A stretch of 64,000 nucleotides of DNA, from the NCBI GenBank assembly GCA_033398695.1, contig CM065809.1, positions 88,207,644 to 88,271,643 on the forward strand, given 5' to 3'. Below, in pieces: positions 46,305 to 58,535 of the stretch (position 1 is the stretch's first letter; each line of letters opens with the position of its first letter). The notes beneath the pieces are model-generated. The model saw only the letters and a list, made by a program, of their open reading frames with translations. It ran no database searches and was not told the DNA's origin. The stretch is from Orobanche coerulescens (lineage: Eukaryota; Streptophyta; Magnoliopsida; Lamiales; Orobanchaceae). A program made the translations under genes and the position numbers.

Positions 46305-47156
46305 TCTGTGCATGGCAGTTTACTGCTGAGCAGTAAACTGTTCTCGCCATGATCGAAACAATGAAATCTTCCGTGATACTTCATGTTACTTCCATGAATA
46401 CCATGTACATACGATTATGAATGATCTTACGGATAATAACAACTTCGGATTCAAGGATATGCATACCATATAAACCATATTCCATTTCGACTACAATTCT
46501 TCATATGACGATTCGAAAAGCTTAACGGTTGATATCAACACCTTTATATCAATCAATATTATCATGCTGAAGTGGTTTAAATGTTCCATCTGTACTAGAT
46601 AAATCTTTCCATGATCAATCCTTTAGATTTATCCAACAATAATGATTTGTTAAAGTCAAGTCCATGATTATTATGAAGTCATCTACTAGATTCGATTTAC
46701 CATTGATAGAAGCTTCCTTTACATATCCAATGTAACAAGATTCGAATCATGATGATAATAATCAAGGTACTTAAAGTTTAATCATTTCAATATTCCAAAC
46801 ATGATATACTTGGATAATTCATCTATGAAAATCCATATCTCGTTAATATGATCATCCAAAACGTTAGAATCCAACTCTAAGTCTTGAGATAGATTGAACA
46901 TACCTTAATATGATGAAAATCACTGAACCGTAAGGTAGAATCCAACTCCGGTTGGTTGTATGCCACTCCAAGGTGCTATTCCTCTTCAATGATTACTCCC
47001 AAGTGATAGCCAATATATAAACACCAACAGTATGTGTTCTAAGTCTGTAGTAGGATATCTCAGCTCTCTGGCCTCTCAAGTATGCAGAAGGAACGAGTAA
47101 AATGTAAGCCAAAACGAGTTGTTGTCCCATTTATAATATTCTGCATTTTAACAAGT

Positions 47157-47379
47157 TAGCGCACGCTACTAAGCATTCCTTAGCGTGCGCTAATAATGGT
47201 TGACTTGAATTGTCCGGCAAGGCCCGCGGGAATCTTATACGGACCCATGTCCCGGCTGGCGCATCTGCTAGCCGTCCCGCTCAATAATTGAGTCCTTAGC
47301 GCACACAACTCCTACCTGCATAGCGTGCGCTAATAATAGCCCGATAGCGCGCGTTAAGATACATTCTTAGCGTGCGCTA
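47157..47379 (-). promoter_or_regulatory. SoloH U3 dyad array (2+4)
   Basis: Doublet at 47157 and 47181 next to the TATA box (reverse TTATAAT at about 47130), and a quartet at 47297, 47321, 47345 and 47368. On the minus strand this is the same 4-then-2 order as TekD. Confidence 0.8.
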
Positions 47380-47539
47380 TCACGAGGTTGTTTGAGCAAT
47401 TTTGCATGTTTCTATACTTATGTACAATGATATCAATGCACGAAATATCATACTCCAATAATCAAAACCACCAATCCGAATAACACATGGTTTGAATACA
47501 GATGAAATACACCGTAATAAATCCGGATATTACAGGTAG

Positions 47540-48225
47540 GAAGTGCAATATCAAGTTTTTAGTGGACTAAGTTGATATTAATAGATTCATCATATATTAG
47601 GAAGAGTCCTAATAAGGTAAGATGAATTAATTGGGAGTCCTTCCATAATCCTCCTTTAGATCCCTAGTAGTAGTCCAAGAGCCTATAAATAGGACATATG
47701 GAGTGTTGGCCGACTTTTATGATATACTTACACAAGGAATTTCGATTTTTCGTCTAAGTGTTTAATTGTGGATCTTGACTTGTGTCTTTGATTCCACAAT
47801 TGAGAGAACACTTTAATTCTTGCTACATATCGGAATTACTTGAAGAAAAGAAAATCGAGAATTGTGAGATATAGAATTCGGCCGATCCATAGGTGTCCAA
47901 ACAAGATCCGGTAGCTCGTTGCCCACACAAAATCCGGTTCAAGGCGGATCATACTCTAGAAGATCCAAAGGTAGAAATACAAGGCGATCAAGACGGAAGT
48001 AACCAACACGCTTCAAAAGGTAATATCCTATGATCTTGGATCTAGATTAGGATATTTTAATTATCAACATATTTAATTAATAAATAATAAATAATATTTA
48101 AATTGCTTATTAGTCTTAGTAATTAATTAATTAGCATGCCTAAATAGATCTAATGCTCGTAGATGCGTAAAACGCTATCATCAACTTTCCCAAACTTCGC
48201 TTCCGCTGCGTTTTACTTCCCAACA
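47540..48225 (+). repeat. CopG 5' LTR, part 2
   Basis: Continues the LTR after SoloH. TATA box TATAAATAGG at 47694-47703. Ends TTTTACTTCCCAACA. Confidence 0.93.
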
Positions 48226-48227
48226 AT

Positions 48228-48240
48228 TGGTATCGGAGCC
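48228..48240 (+). promoter_or_regulatory. CopG primer-binding site (tRNA-iMet)
   Basis: TGGTATCGGAGCC, three bases after the LTR end; same form as in CopB. Confidence 0.9.
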
Positions 48241-49580
48241 GGATTTTTAGGCTTTTGCTATTTTAATTAATTTTAGTGATTAATTGATAGCAATTTAAAT
48301 ATTCATATATTTTGATGTTGGAATATTTTGCTAGATGTGTTCTTGCAGGTGATATGATCCAATTATCATGGTTTATATGAATGGTGTATTTATTTATTTA
48401 TTTTTATTAATTATGCAATTGTTGGTTTGGCCCGTTTTTTGAGACATGTAATGGTTTTTCCCGTGAGAAAATCCGCGGGTAGTTCTAGGTGGTTTTATTT
48501 TTCGTGTAATCGTGATGTAATTTCGATGTATTTTATTTCGTATAAAATTGTAATCGACCAAAAAGACGGATCACGAAGAAATAGAGCGTAACCGGATCAC
48601 GGATCGGCTGGCGACTGACAAGAACAGCAAAGGCCGCCGAAAGCCGAAGCGGCCGCCATGTCGCGGCACTGTCCGGTCGGTTCGGCCGTTCGGCCGGGTC
48701 GTCTAGTTTTGGTCCGGTCCGTTGTCGCTGCTCGCGTCATTGAAGTCGGATTTAAAATTAAATTTTTTTATGTAATTAATTTTGCATAAAAGTGAAATTT
48801 TAATTTTGGAAATCCACGGCTACGGGAGGAGCGACGAGATGCTTGATTCAGTGGGAGAGATCGAGTCGAAGATTTTCTCGGATTCAACTCAAGGAAGAAG
48901 ACCATGATAATTGGATAATTAATTATCCATGCTTTATTTTTGGTTTTTATTGTTTTGATGTATGGCATGTATGGATGTATGCGTGATATGTTTCCTTGCA
49001 TGTTAGGACGAGAAAATTAAAAACCTTAAGGCTAAAATAACTAAGTGATTAAATTGATTTATTTTAAATAAAATCAAATTGGCCTCCATAATTAATTTAA
49101 ATTGTGAAGTAATTAGCATGCGCGTTGATATTAGAGTCTTCCTCCATATCGGATGTGCTAATTATAGGTTCACTAGTTTTAAATTTTAAAATGATAACAT
49201 AAGGTAAATATTACTTTTTATGATAGGACCTCTCCATCTGTAGGACTATTATTTAAAAGATAATATTTTAAGGATGTTAAATTATGGTGTTCACTTAGGT
49301 GTATTAATTAATAAGCTCCCCATCGGAGTCTATGTTAATTAATACATGGCCAAGAGGAACCAACTATTAATTTTACTTGTCATAACCTAATTTGACGAGA
49401 TAGTAAAATTAAAGACGTAAAACTCTACTTGAGAAATGTGTGTGTAAACGTCCACACGATCGTGGCTTGCATGTGCGGATTTTTCGAGGTGTTGGTTGCT
49501 AGCATATATATTGTGTTTTGAGGTTTTTCGATATATTTTGCTATGCATTATGTGATGGATGTTTTTAATTTTTATCTCAG
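48241..49580 (+). other. CopG leader, with a GC-rich block at 48580-48745
   Basis: About 1.3 kb, AT-rich apart from a block with GGCCGCCGAAAGCCGAAGCG and repeated CGGTCGGTTCGGCCG words that can form hairpins, 350-520 bp after the primer site. No gene seen. Confidence 0.7.
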
Positions 49581-50390
49581 ATGTCTTTCAATCCACTAGC
49601 TGTTATTCTCAAAGAAAATAAACTTGATGGCACTAACTTAGCCGATTGGAAAAAAAATCTTGACATTGTCCTGACTGCTGAGGGGCATAAATTTGTCTTA
49701 ATCGAGGAGAGCCCTCTAGAACCAGAACCGGATGCCACTCCCGAAGAGTTGGTTGAATTCCGAAAATGGAAAAAGTCAGATGAGATGGCTCGCTGTTACA
49801 TTTTGGCTTCACTGACAAATGTATTGCAGCATCAGCATCAGACGATGGGCTCGGCCGCGGAAATGATGAAAAGTCTCACCGAGATGTTTGGTCATCAGAA
49901 CTGGGTGGCTAGACAAAATGCAATGAGGGTATTGATGACAACCCAAATGTCTGAAGGGACTCCAGTGAGGGATCATGTTCTAAAAATGATGTCACATTTG
50001 AACTGAGCATACTGGGGGCTACTATCGATGCGGAAACGCAGGTCGATATTATCTTAGGCATCTTACCTAGAAGCTTTGAGCAGTTCCGCCTTAACTACAA
50101 TATGAACCGTAGGACATATAGTTTGGCGGAACTTCTGACAGAGCTTCAGTCTGCTGAAGGTCTCTTCAAACAAGGTTATCATCATATTCTTGCGGCAACC
50201 GGTGCTACTTCTTCCAAACCAAAATGGGGAAAGAAGAAGAAGCAGGTTGGCCAGAAGCAAGTGGCGACCCTCAAGGTGAAAACCAAGGCTCTTCACCCCG
50301 AGGCGAACAAAAAGCCAAAGGGAAAGTGCTACAAGTGCGGTCAGAAAGGACATTTTAAAGCGGACTGCCCTGCTCTTAAGAAAGGTATGT
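49581..50390 (+). pseudogene. gag: CopG gag, one frameshift
   Basis: ATG 49581: MSFNPLAVILKENKLDGTNL, the typical copia gag start. Capsid region is open to 50006, where a one-base frame change gives a stop; the second frame continues (LGATIDAETQVDIILGILP) to the intact zinc knuckle CYKCGQKGHFKADC at 50327-50368. Confidence 0.88.
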
Positions 50391-51993
50391 CTCGTACACT
50401 AGTAGTCAAAACATGTTTGGCAGCTTGTTCTTCCACTTCGTGGATAGTTGATTCAGGCTCCACTGATCATGTTTGCTTTGACTCGCATGGTTTTCAGGTA
50501 ACCAAGCAGCTTAGTGCGGCCAAGATTACCATCAACTGGGGCGATTATTCCAGGCTTATGGCAGTTGCAGTGGGAGTCGTGTAGTTGAAGATTAATGATA
50601 AATTATTTGTTCTCAATAATGTATTATTAGTACCGGATTTTAGAATGAATTTAATTTCGGTTTCTAAATTAAAAAGCGATGGTTATTCAGTTTCTTCTGA
50701 TGATGATGCCATTATTAAGAAAAGAAGTGGTGAATATATTTGCAAAGGTACTTTTAATGATGGACTATATGTCGTTAATACTGCACAAACTCCTATGCAT
50801 AAATCACTTAACTCTTTGTCTAAACCTAAAAAGAGAAAAGAACCTTCAAGCATAAACCAAACATATATGTGGCATTTACGGTTGGGACATGTAAACCTTG
50901 GAAGAATTCAAAGATTGGTAGATGATGGCCCATTGGATGACCTCCAAGTTGAGTCATTTCCAATTTGTGAATCTTGTCTGGAAGGTAAGATGACCAAAAG
51001 GGTTTTCAAAACCAAGGGAAACCGTGCTCATGAATGTGTTAGAATTGGTTCATACGGATGTATGTGGTCCAATGAATATCCAGGTGAGGGGTGGTTTCGA
51101 ATACTTCATCACGTTCATAGATGATTATTCGAGATATGGATACATCTATTTGATGCGACGTAATTCTGAAGCCTTTGACAAGTTCAGAGACTTCAATACT
51201 GAAATGGGGAAGCGTCATGGGAAGAGTATCAAGTCACTACGATCTGATCGTGGTGGCGAATACCTTAGTGGAAAGTTTTTGGATTTCTTGGCGAATGAGG
51301 GGATTTCATCCCAGCTCACCGCGCCGGGAACTCCACAACAAAATGGTGTGGCTGAAAGAAGGAATAGGACTCTTTTAGAAATGGTTAGATCAATGATGAG
51401 TTATTCAGATTTACCTATTTCGTTTTGGAGATACGCCTTAGAAACAGCGGCGTACATTCTAAACCTGGTGCCTTCGAAATCAGTTCCAAAAACACCCACA
51501 GAACTGTGGAGTAGGCGTAAGCCCAGTCTAGGACATGTTCGGATTTGGGTTACTCCAGCACATGTGCTGAATAAGGAAGCTGATAAGTTGGCATCTCGCA
51601 TGTATACGAGTGTTTGTGGGATATCCTAAGGGAACGAAGGGTGGCTTGTTCTATAGTCCCCAGGATCAGAAGGTCATTGTTAGCACCAGTGCCCGATTTC
51701 TGGAAGAGGATTATATGATTAGTCACAAGACCATGAGCGAGATAATTCTGGAAGAGCTGAGGGGCGAGACTCCGTCTATACCAAGCGTACAAGCGCCAAC
51801 TGACACTGCACCACGTATCGATTCTGATACTTTTACACCAACTCAGGATTTGCCTCGTCGTAGTGGGAGGGTTGTTCGTCAGCCCGAACGATTCATAGGC
51901 ATGGGAAAGTCTTCGGACTCAATCCCAGGCGAAGATGAATCAAATCCCTGGACCTATAAGGAGGCAATCCAAGATAAAGATGCTGACTCCTAG
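50391..51993 (+). pseudogene. pol: CopG protease and integrase
   Basis: Protease WIVDSGSTDHVC with Asp-Ser-Gly at 50450-50458 and a stop at 50582-50584. Pre-integrase zinc region MWHLRLGHV ... CESCLEGKM at 50868-50991. After a frameshift near 51040 the core shows VHTDVCGP, RSDRGGEYLSG and QQNGVAERRNRT (Glu). Another frameshift at about 51610, then VGYPKGTKGGLFYSP to a TAG at 51991-51993. Confidence 0.88.
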
Positions 51994-52944
51994 CAAGTAG
52001 CAATGGAATCAGAAATGGGATCTATGGATTCCAATCAAGTGTGGGAGCTAGTAGAGCTACCTGATGGTGTACAAGCCATTGGGAGTAAATGGGTCTACAA
52101 GCGAAAGAAAGTACGTGACGGGAAGGTTGAAACCTTCAAAGCGAGGCTTGTTGCAAAAGGTTACACTCAGAAAGAGGGTATCGATTATGATGAAACCTTT
52201 TCACCGGTAGCCATGCTTAAGTCAATTCGGATTCTTTTAGCTATAGATGCGCATTTAGATCTGGAGATTTGGCAGATGGATGTCAAGACTGCATTCTTGA
52301 ATGGGAGTCTAGACAATGAAATCTATATGCGCCAAGCAGAGGGATTCATTGCTGAAGGAGAAGAGCACTTGGTGTGCAAACTTAAGAAATCCATTTATGG
52401 ACTTAAGCAAGCATCTAGATCTTGGAACACTCGTTTTGACGAAGTTGTCCAGTCATATGGATTCGTCCAATGTCCGAGTCAGAGTTGTGTGTATAAGAAA
52501 TGTGATGGAAACGTGTTGGTGTTTCTTGTACTGTATGTAGACGATATCCTTCTGATTGGAAACAACGTGAAGGAATTGTCGGACGTACGGGTATGGCTAT
52601 CTGAGCAGTTCGATATGAAGGATCTAGGAGAAGCAGGACACATCCTTGGAATTAGGATCTTTCGTGATCGGAAGAATAGGATGTTGTGCTTATCCCAGGC
52701 ATCCCATATCGATACAGTGCTGAAGCGGTTTAGCATGGAGAATTCCAAGAAAGGTTTTCTACCTTACAGACATGGAATTCAACTATCTAAGAACATGTGT
52801 CCTAAGACACAAAAGGAGATAGATGACATGAAGATGGTCCCGTATGCATCTGCTGTAGGAAGTCTCATGTATGCTATGCTTTACACTAGACCAGATATCT
52901 GTCATGCCGTGGGCATGGCTGCTAGATATCGGGCCAAACCGTGA
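51994..52944 (+). pseudogene. pol: CopG reverse transcriptase, single open frame
   Basis: From VWELVELPDGVQAIGSKWVY through ARLVAKGYTQKEGIDYDETF, WQMDVKTAFLNG (first catalytic Asp), YGLKQASRSWN and LYVDDILLIGN (YVDD 52534-52545) to YTRPDICHAVGMAARY. The whole RT domain is open and its catalytic residues are intact. It lacks a linked upstream frame (TAG 51991) and ends in TGA at 52942. Confidence 0.9.
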
Positions 52945-53392
52945 CTGGACACTGGATTCATCAAGCACATACTCAAGTACCTGAGAAGGACTAGGGAGTA
53001 CATGCTTGTATATCAATCAGACGACCTGTTTCCGGTGGGTTACACTGACTCAGATTTTTCATCGGACAAAGAAAAGTCCAAGTCTACTTTGGGTTATGTG
53101 TTTAGCCTGAGACTTAGATGTGATTCCCGATTTGCCAAAGATTATTACACTTTATTGTGACAATACTGATGCAGTCGCAAATTCAAGGGAACCACGAGCC
53201 CATCAGGCAAGTAAACATATCAACCGCAAGTACCACACCATACGACACTTCGTAAAAGAAGTAGACGTAGTTGTAGCCAGGGTTACATTGGAAGATAATC
53301 TTGCTGATCTTTTCACAAAAGGCCTACCTTCAAAAGTTTTTGAAAGGCATGTGGAAGGAATGGGATTACGGTGTATGACAGCATTGCTTTGA
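52945..53392 (+). pseudogene. pol: CopG RNase H, with internal deletion
   Basis: The N-terminal half (YLRRTREYMLVYQSD ... GYTDSDFSSDKEKSKSTLGY) runs to about 53108. The segment with the central catalytic Glu (normally VSWxSxKQ ... EAEY) is missing, and the sequence rejoins at DVIPDLPKIITLYCDNTDAV (about 53118), continuing to ADLFTKGLPSKVF and a stop at 53390. About 45 residues are lost. Confidence 0.82.
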
Positions 53393-53468
53393 GTATAAGT
53401 GGGAGATATGAGAGACTATGTAATAGAGTAGTATACTTAAAAGCATGCTTTGAGTATAAGTGGGAGAT
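53385..53468 (+). repeat. Duplicated CopG polypurine-tract region
   Basis: GCTTTGAGTATAAGTGGGAGA occurs twice (about 53384-53404 and 53447-53467). The second copy abuts the 3' LTR at 53469 and is the working position; the first is 63 bp upstream. Confidence 0.8.
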
Positions 53469-54955
53469 TGTTAGGATTGTATACTGCAAAGCATACTTTA
53501 TGCTTGTATTACCTAATTTCCCTGTTACTACCTATGAGGATATTAATTACATTTAATCACATGTTTTGCATATTTATTCACGTTATGGTTATGCAAATGA
53601 AATGTCTAATTATTTTATATTGTAGATAATGTGGTGTGTTGGTGTCACACGGAAGATCACATTATCGGTGCCTTATAAAATAATATAATAGTTCACAACC
53701 TATATAATTATTAGACAAATTATATAAAAGGTTGTAGTGTATGCTTGAGAATAGTTGGTCTTGACTATTAGCATACATTAGCGTATTTTCATACGTTGAA
53801 CTGGATCGAGGTGAGATAGTGTCTTACATCTTGTTGTAAGAAGAACGTAAATCTCGAATAATTATTATTTCTTAATTCTAAGTATATAATATTTAATTGT
53901 GTATTTATAATAATTATTGCTTTGATTTACCATAGGTGAGAGTCAAAATGATCGACACAATAAGCCTCGTATCTTGGGCAATAATATTGTTTATATGACA
54001 ATTATTATTATTACTAGAAATCGTGTCCCGACTCGTGCGGGTTGATGATGTCCCCTTGAGGAGCTCGATAATGATTATTATATTAAACCCTGCAGGTGAA
54101 TTTAATTCCGATATAATAATAAGGTTCGAGTGGTACTACTTTTGGATAAGATATTAATTAATTAAAGCTGTCAGTAGCTTATAATTAATTAATGGACATT
54201 CGATATCTTAAATACGGGAAATGATATATTTAATAAGGCGCCCATTTTCGTAATTTGGGATTTTGGTAGGAAGTGCAATATCAACTTTTTAGTGGACTAA
54301 GTTGATATTAATAGATTCATCATATATTAGGAAGAGTCCTAATAAGGTAAGATGAATTAATTGGGAGTCCTTCCATAATCCTCCTTTAGATCCCTAGTAG
54401 TAGTCCAAGAGCCTATAAATAGGACATATGGAGTGTTGGCCGATTTTTATCATATACTTACACAAGGAATTTCGATTTTTCTTCTAAGTGTTTAATTGTG
54501 GATCTTGACTTGTGTCTTTGATTCCACAATTGAGAGAACACTTTAATTCTTGCTACATATCGGAATTACTTGAAGAAAAGAAAATCGAGAATTGTGAGAT
54601 ATAGAATTCGGCCGATCCATAGGTGTCCAAATAAGATCCGGTAGCTCGTTGCCCACACAACGTCCGGTTCAAGGCGGACCATACTCTAGAAGATCTAAAG
54701 GTAGAAATACAAGGCGATCAAGACGGAAGTAACCAACACGCTTCAAAAGATAATATCTTATGATCTTGGATCTAGATTAGGATATTTTAATTATCAACAT
54801 ATTTAATTAATAAATAATAAATAATATTTAAATTGCTTATTAGTCTTAGTAATTAATTAATTAGCATGCCTAAATAGATCTAATTCTCGTAGATGCGTAA
54901 AACGCTATCATCAACTTTCCCAAACTTCGCTTCCGCTGCGTTTTACTTCCCAACA
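53469..54955 (+). repeat. CopG 3' LTR
   Basis: Matches the 5' LTR (two parts) with few differences. TATA at about 54414-54423. Ends TTCCCAACA, followed by CCGGG (54956-54960). Confidence 0.94.
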
Positions 54956-54960
54956 CCGGG

Positions 54961-55315
54961 ATCATATTAAGCAGTGAGTTCAGATTTGGGTCTTCCTTGA
55001 GTCGATGAGATCGAGGGGATTGATGATCCAGAGGGTATCGATGTTGGGTACATTTGAGATGTAGCCTTGTTTTTTTTCAGATTACAATTTAACTTAATCT
55101 GCATTGTAGAATTGTGGTTGTGAACCATCTGTTGTTGATTTATCTTGTAACTATAGTAATTGAGAATCTTGAGATTTGGGTCATTTGTTGGGATTTCTTC
55201 CCTTTGGTGTTGTAACCGAGATTTCGTGATAATCTGGGTAATTGTTCATTGTGATTCGAGACGTCAAGTCATGAGAACTTTGGCGTACGATTGATATGGT
55301 CCCGAGGACTATATG
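54961..55315 (+). other. TrgC 3' internal region after CopG, non-coding
   Basis: Collinear with the reverse complement of TrgE 27300-27620, e.g. GAGTTCAGATTTGGGTCTTC and ACATTTGAGATGTAGCC. It ends GATATGGTCCCGAGGACTATATG, where SoloI begins. No gene. Confidence 0.75.
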
Positions 55316-55613
55316 TGTAATACCCAGGATTTTTATTCTGATTAATTTGAAATTTTCTTTTTAGACCGGAAATTTCTCGGTTGTCGAGCGTTGGTATTAT
55401 TTTCTCAACAATTGATTTTGTGTTTATTGAAATAACCCTGTATTTCATGTGTATCATTTTGGAATTTATCTTGTTGTATTGTGGCTATTTGTATTTGAGG
55501 GACATGATGAGTGTTCTTGGAATATTCATGGTTGGTAATCATTGAGTTTTGTGATTTTCGGATTTTGTGTTCGTATGGCCGGACTTCGCGAATTTAATAC
55601 TGGGAAGTAGCAG

Positions 55614-56038
55614 TAGCGCGCGCTAGACTGCATTTCTAGCGCATGCTAATAATATGTGAGTAGCGCACGCTACTCTTGTGCGTAGCGCACACTAGGCCTG
55701 CTGGGCAGTGAGCTTTCTGGACTCTGGAATGGGGCGTTAGCGCATGCTAATGTAGCGTATGCTATTTCGTTGTATTAGCGCACGTTATTAGTGAGTTAGC
55801 ACGCACTATGTCGGCAGGACAGTAAGGGCAGAACGTTTCTGGACTGCAGGTGATAGCAGGTAGCGCACGCTATTGTTTGGAGCTAGCGCGCGCTAGTGTC
55901 GATCGATAGCGCACACTAACATGTGGGTAGCGCACGCTACCGGAGTCAGACAATAGATTCTGGACTACTTTTTTCTTTTTCAATATACCGACTTTCAGCC
56001 CGTTAGCGCACGCTAAACTTTAAGCGTAGCGTACACTA
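55614..56038 (+). promoter_or_regulatory. SoloI U3 dyad array (4-4-4-2)
   Basis: Sites start at 55614, 55637, 55661, 55683; 55738, 55753, 55776, 55797; 55861, 55884, 55907, 55928; 56004, 56027. Within groups the steps are 21-24 bp, except one of 15. Forms include TAGCGCACGCTA, TAGCGCGCGCTA, TAGCGCATGCTA and TAGCGCACACTA. TTTCTGGACT or ATTCTGGACT lies in each of the three gaps. Confidence 0.85.
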
Positions 56039-56049
56039 ATCCCTCCCAG

Positions 56050-56057
56050 TATATATA
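56050..56057 (+). promoter_or_regulatory. SoloI TATA box
   Basis: TATATATA in CCCAGTATATATATGGGAGG, 12 bp after the last dyad site. A pyrimidine-rich TTTTTCTTCTCTCCTTCTTC leader follows. Confidence 0.65.
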
Positions 56058-56659
56058 TGGGAGGCAGGGTCTAGAAATGTCATTTTTCTTCTCTCCTTCT
56101 TCTTATCCGGCGGCTAGGCGACTTGGAGCGTAAGAAGGCATAGTTTTTGACCAGATTTCACCATCCAACAACATTTCTGAGTTCCTAGTCTCGATCTAAC
56201 AATATTTCATCAAGTTCATCATCCAAATCATGGTAAGATTGTCCAATCCCTAGTTTTTGGAAATTTTGGGGATTTGTTAAGATTTTTCTTCTCTAGTCCG
56301 TTTTGGCCTTGATTTGGGTTAGATTACGATTATGAAGTTATAATCCCTTGCTTTCCTTGAAGTCTACATATTTTGTTTCGAGTTTTCATCCATTAAATGG
56401 AGTATGAACGACTCCTTCCCCATAGTGTTCGATTAAATGTTCTGAAGGGTAGAACTTAGGGTGAATCCTTCCGTTTCCATGGTGTTGTGTTCTGATTCGG
56501 TATTTCGATGTGTTAGGATCGAATTGTTGAAGGAAGTGCGGACTGTACGTTCATCCATTTGTTGTTTCCCGTATCATTCGAATTGAGGCAAGTACCTTGA
56601 TATACGAATTGTAACTACGTGAAATCATTGTTGTCGAACTGTATGAATTTATACGGATG

Positions 56660-56683
56660 TATATATGTATATACATATATATG

Positions 56684-56722
<39 letters not shown>

Positions 56723-56730
56723 TTATATGT
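56660..56730. repeat. TA-rich microsatellite in SoloI
   Basis: GTATATACATATATATG followed by a long TA run and ATTTATAT repeats; a second, shorter TA run is at 56871-56890. A 90-codon frame across it is low complexity, not a gene. Confidence 0.85.
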
Positions 56731-58535
56731 TAAGTATATGTATGTATATACATATATTGCTATATATATGCCTATGTCGGTGAATGCCGAGTGATGAATG
56801 CTAATACTAGTTGATGTACTCAACTTGGATTGATGGATGAATTATACTTATAGATATAATATAGTAAGGTTATATATATATATATATATTCGATTGAGTT
56901 GCAATATAGGGATATATGTGCGGCATTGGTTGGTTATGCATGAACTCTTATTGTGGTTGAGTTTGATTGATAACGTGCGTGATATTGTTTAGCTGTGTGG
57001 TTATGGACTGATGGATAATTTGTGTGACTTGGTGTACTGAGTTGATAATTGTGGTAACGTTTGTCTGTGTGCTTGATGTTTGAAATAATGTGGATACTTG
57101 TTGTGAGAAACGTCGTATCCGGGAACCTCTGAGGGCGGGGCGTGTACTCCGGCCTGGTGTATGCTGCAATGTGCGGATCCATATGGTTGGTGAACACCGG
57201 TGTTGCCTAATGCGCGTGCAAGGGGCGGATCATGCAGGAGTGATCGCCGGCGCGATAACATATTCAAGGGGCGACCAACATAGTGGAGTGAACGCCGGTG
57301 CACAGGTGTGCAAGGGAGGCGCCTGGCAGGATTATTGGTTACGGATATTCGAGTGATAGCTAAGACCCCGATACCGAACGATGTTCGCAATTCAATATTC
57401 TTTCAACTCGCTTTAAAATGTTGGTCTTGATATAGGCCGCGATTCGTGTTTCAGAAGGTTTGTTTCAACTTATTTTAAATGTTGGTATCAGGGTTAATTA
57501 ACCAAGGATATTTGACGAGATCTCCGAGGGTTAATTAATCAAGGGTCTTGAGCAAGACTTGTCGAATGAGAGGTTGTGTCCTTGATTGTATTGTGATGAT
57601 ATTATTTGGATCGGGTCGAGAACCCCGTGAGATATTGTAATGAATCGCTTGTGACAGTATTTCATAAATTGGGTCGAGGACCCCGAATAACGTTGTAATG
57701 GTTTCCTTGCAAATTGTTTTACACATGCGGGGTCGAGGACCCAAGAGCTTTTGAAGTTATTTTTTAAAAGTATTCCCATTCGATTTTCAAAACCCCAAGA
57801 CGGCCCGAGTCAATAATAACGTTTTCAAACTATCTTATCAAATTGCTTTTCCTTTTATAAAAGGGGTTTTTCAAGCTAGATCTTTTAACTCATTGGGCTT
57901 GTTTAAAGTTTCATTGGTGTTATAATCCGTAAAGAGAATATGGCTATTTGATTACCTTTCACCTTGTGTAAATGAATGCTTTGATGTACTATTTGTGTGA
58001 TGTGTGGTTTGTGGTAGGGCTTCATGGCTGTTGAATTTGTATTGATACTTTTTGTATATCCTGTACCTTATGTACTTGCACTAGTAAAATTCCAGTTTGC
58101 TAACCCCCGAGTTTTCGGGGGTTGGGTGCCTGTTATGCGCTCAGGTTTTGGCAGCTCGGGAGCAGTTACTTTGCCTTGGAAGGAGATGGAAGACGACGAT
58201 GCTAATCACATAAGAGTCAGAGTCTTTTTCTTTTGTTTCATTTTGGTTAGTATTTCTCTTTCGGTCGAGTATCCACCCTTGCATAAGTGTAATTTTCATT
58301 CATTAAATTAAGTTGTCATTCATTTATGTGTTCAAGTTATTTATTGTCATTGAGAAGTAAATTTCGTTAGTCTCTAAATTGTTTAATGACCTTGTCGGTC
58401 TACTTTGTAATTAATTTTGACCCCGATCGGTCAGTCATTGAATAGTCTTTTGGAGTTTAGCCTGGTAGATCCTTGTGATAAGGGTCTACGACGTGTGACA
58501 TTTCCGGACGTATTCTGGGGGTGTTACAATATATG

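Larger units (their letters stand above)
45163..47534 (-). mobile_element. SoloH: solo LTR of the TekD family
   Basis: A 2372-bp reverse-oriented copy of the TekD LTR: minus strand TGTAATATCCGGATTTATT (47534) to GGGGGTGTTACA (45163). TSD GGTAG at 45158-45162 and 47535-47539. Both dyad arrays are present: U3 doublet 47157/47181 and quartet 47297-47379; downstream quartets 46089-46169 and 46222-46304. It shows loss of the interior by LTR-LTR recombination. Confidence 0.95.
44361..54955 (+). mobile_element. CopG: complete Ty1/copia retrotransposon (contains SoloH)
   Basis: LTRs of 1488 bp (without SoloH) and 1487 bp begin TGTTAGGATTG and end TTCCCAACA. TSD CCGGG at 44356-44360 and 54956-54960. 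All coding domains are present in long open stretches, making it the best-preserved pol in the window. It still has two stop codons, several frameshifts and a deletion in RNase H. Confidence 0.95.
55316..58528 (+). mobile_element. SoloI: 3.2-kb solo gypsy LTR
   Basis: Starts TGTAATACCCAGG and ends GGGGGTGTTACA. ATATG at 55311-55315 is repeated at 58531-58535, two bases after the LTR end. The TrgE sequence lacks this LTR at the same place, which proves insertion into TrgC. The 3' part matches window bases 1-1112. It carries a 14-site dyad array (55614-56038), TATA, a TA microsatellite, and GTGAACGCCGGTG-type GC-rich repeats near 57100-57350. Frames within it look non-coding. Confidence 0.9.

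Noticed and set aside
55614..56038. Regular dyad repeats with unique spacers looked CRISPR-like
   Set aside because: The spacers are only about 11 bp, the genome is a plant, there are no cas genes, and the arrays sit in LTR promoters.
56551..56823. A 90-codon minus-strand frame rich in Tyr and Ile
   Set aside because: It is translated TA microsatellite.
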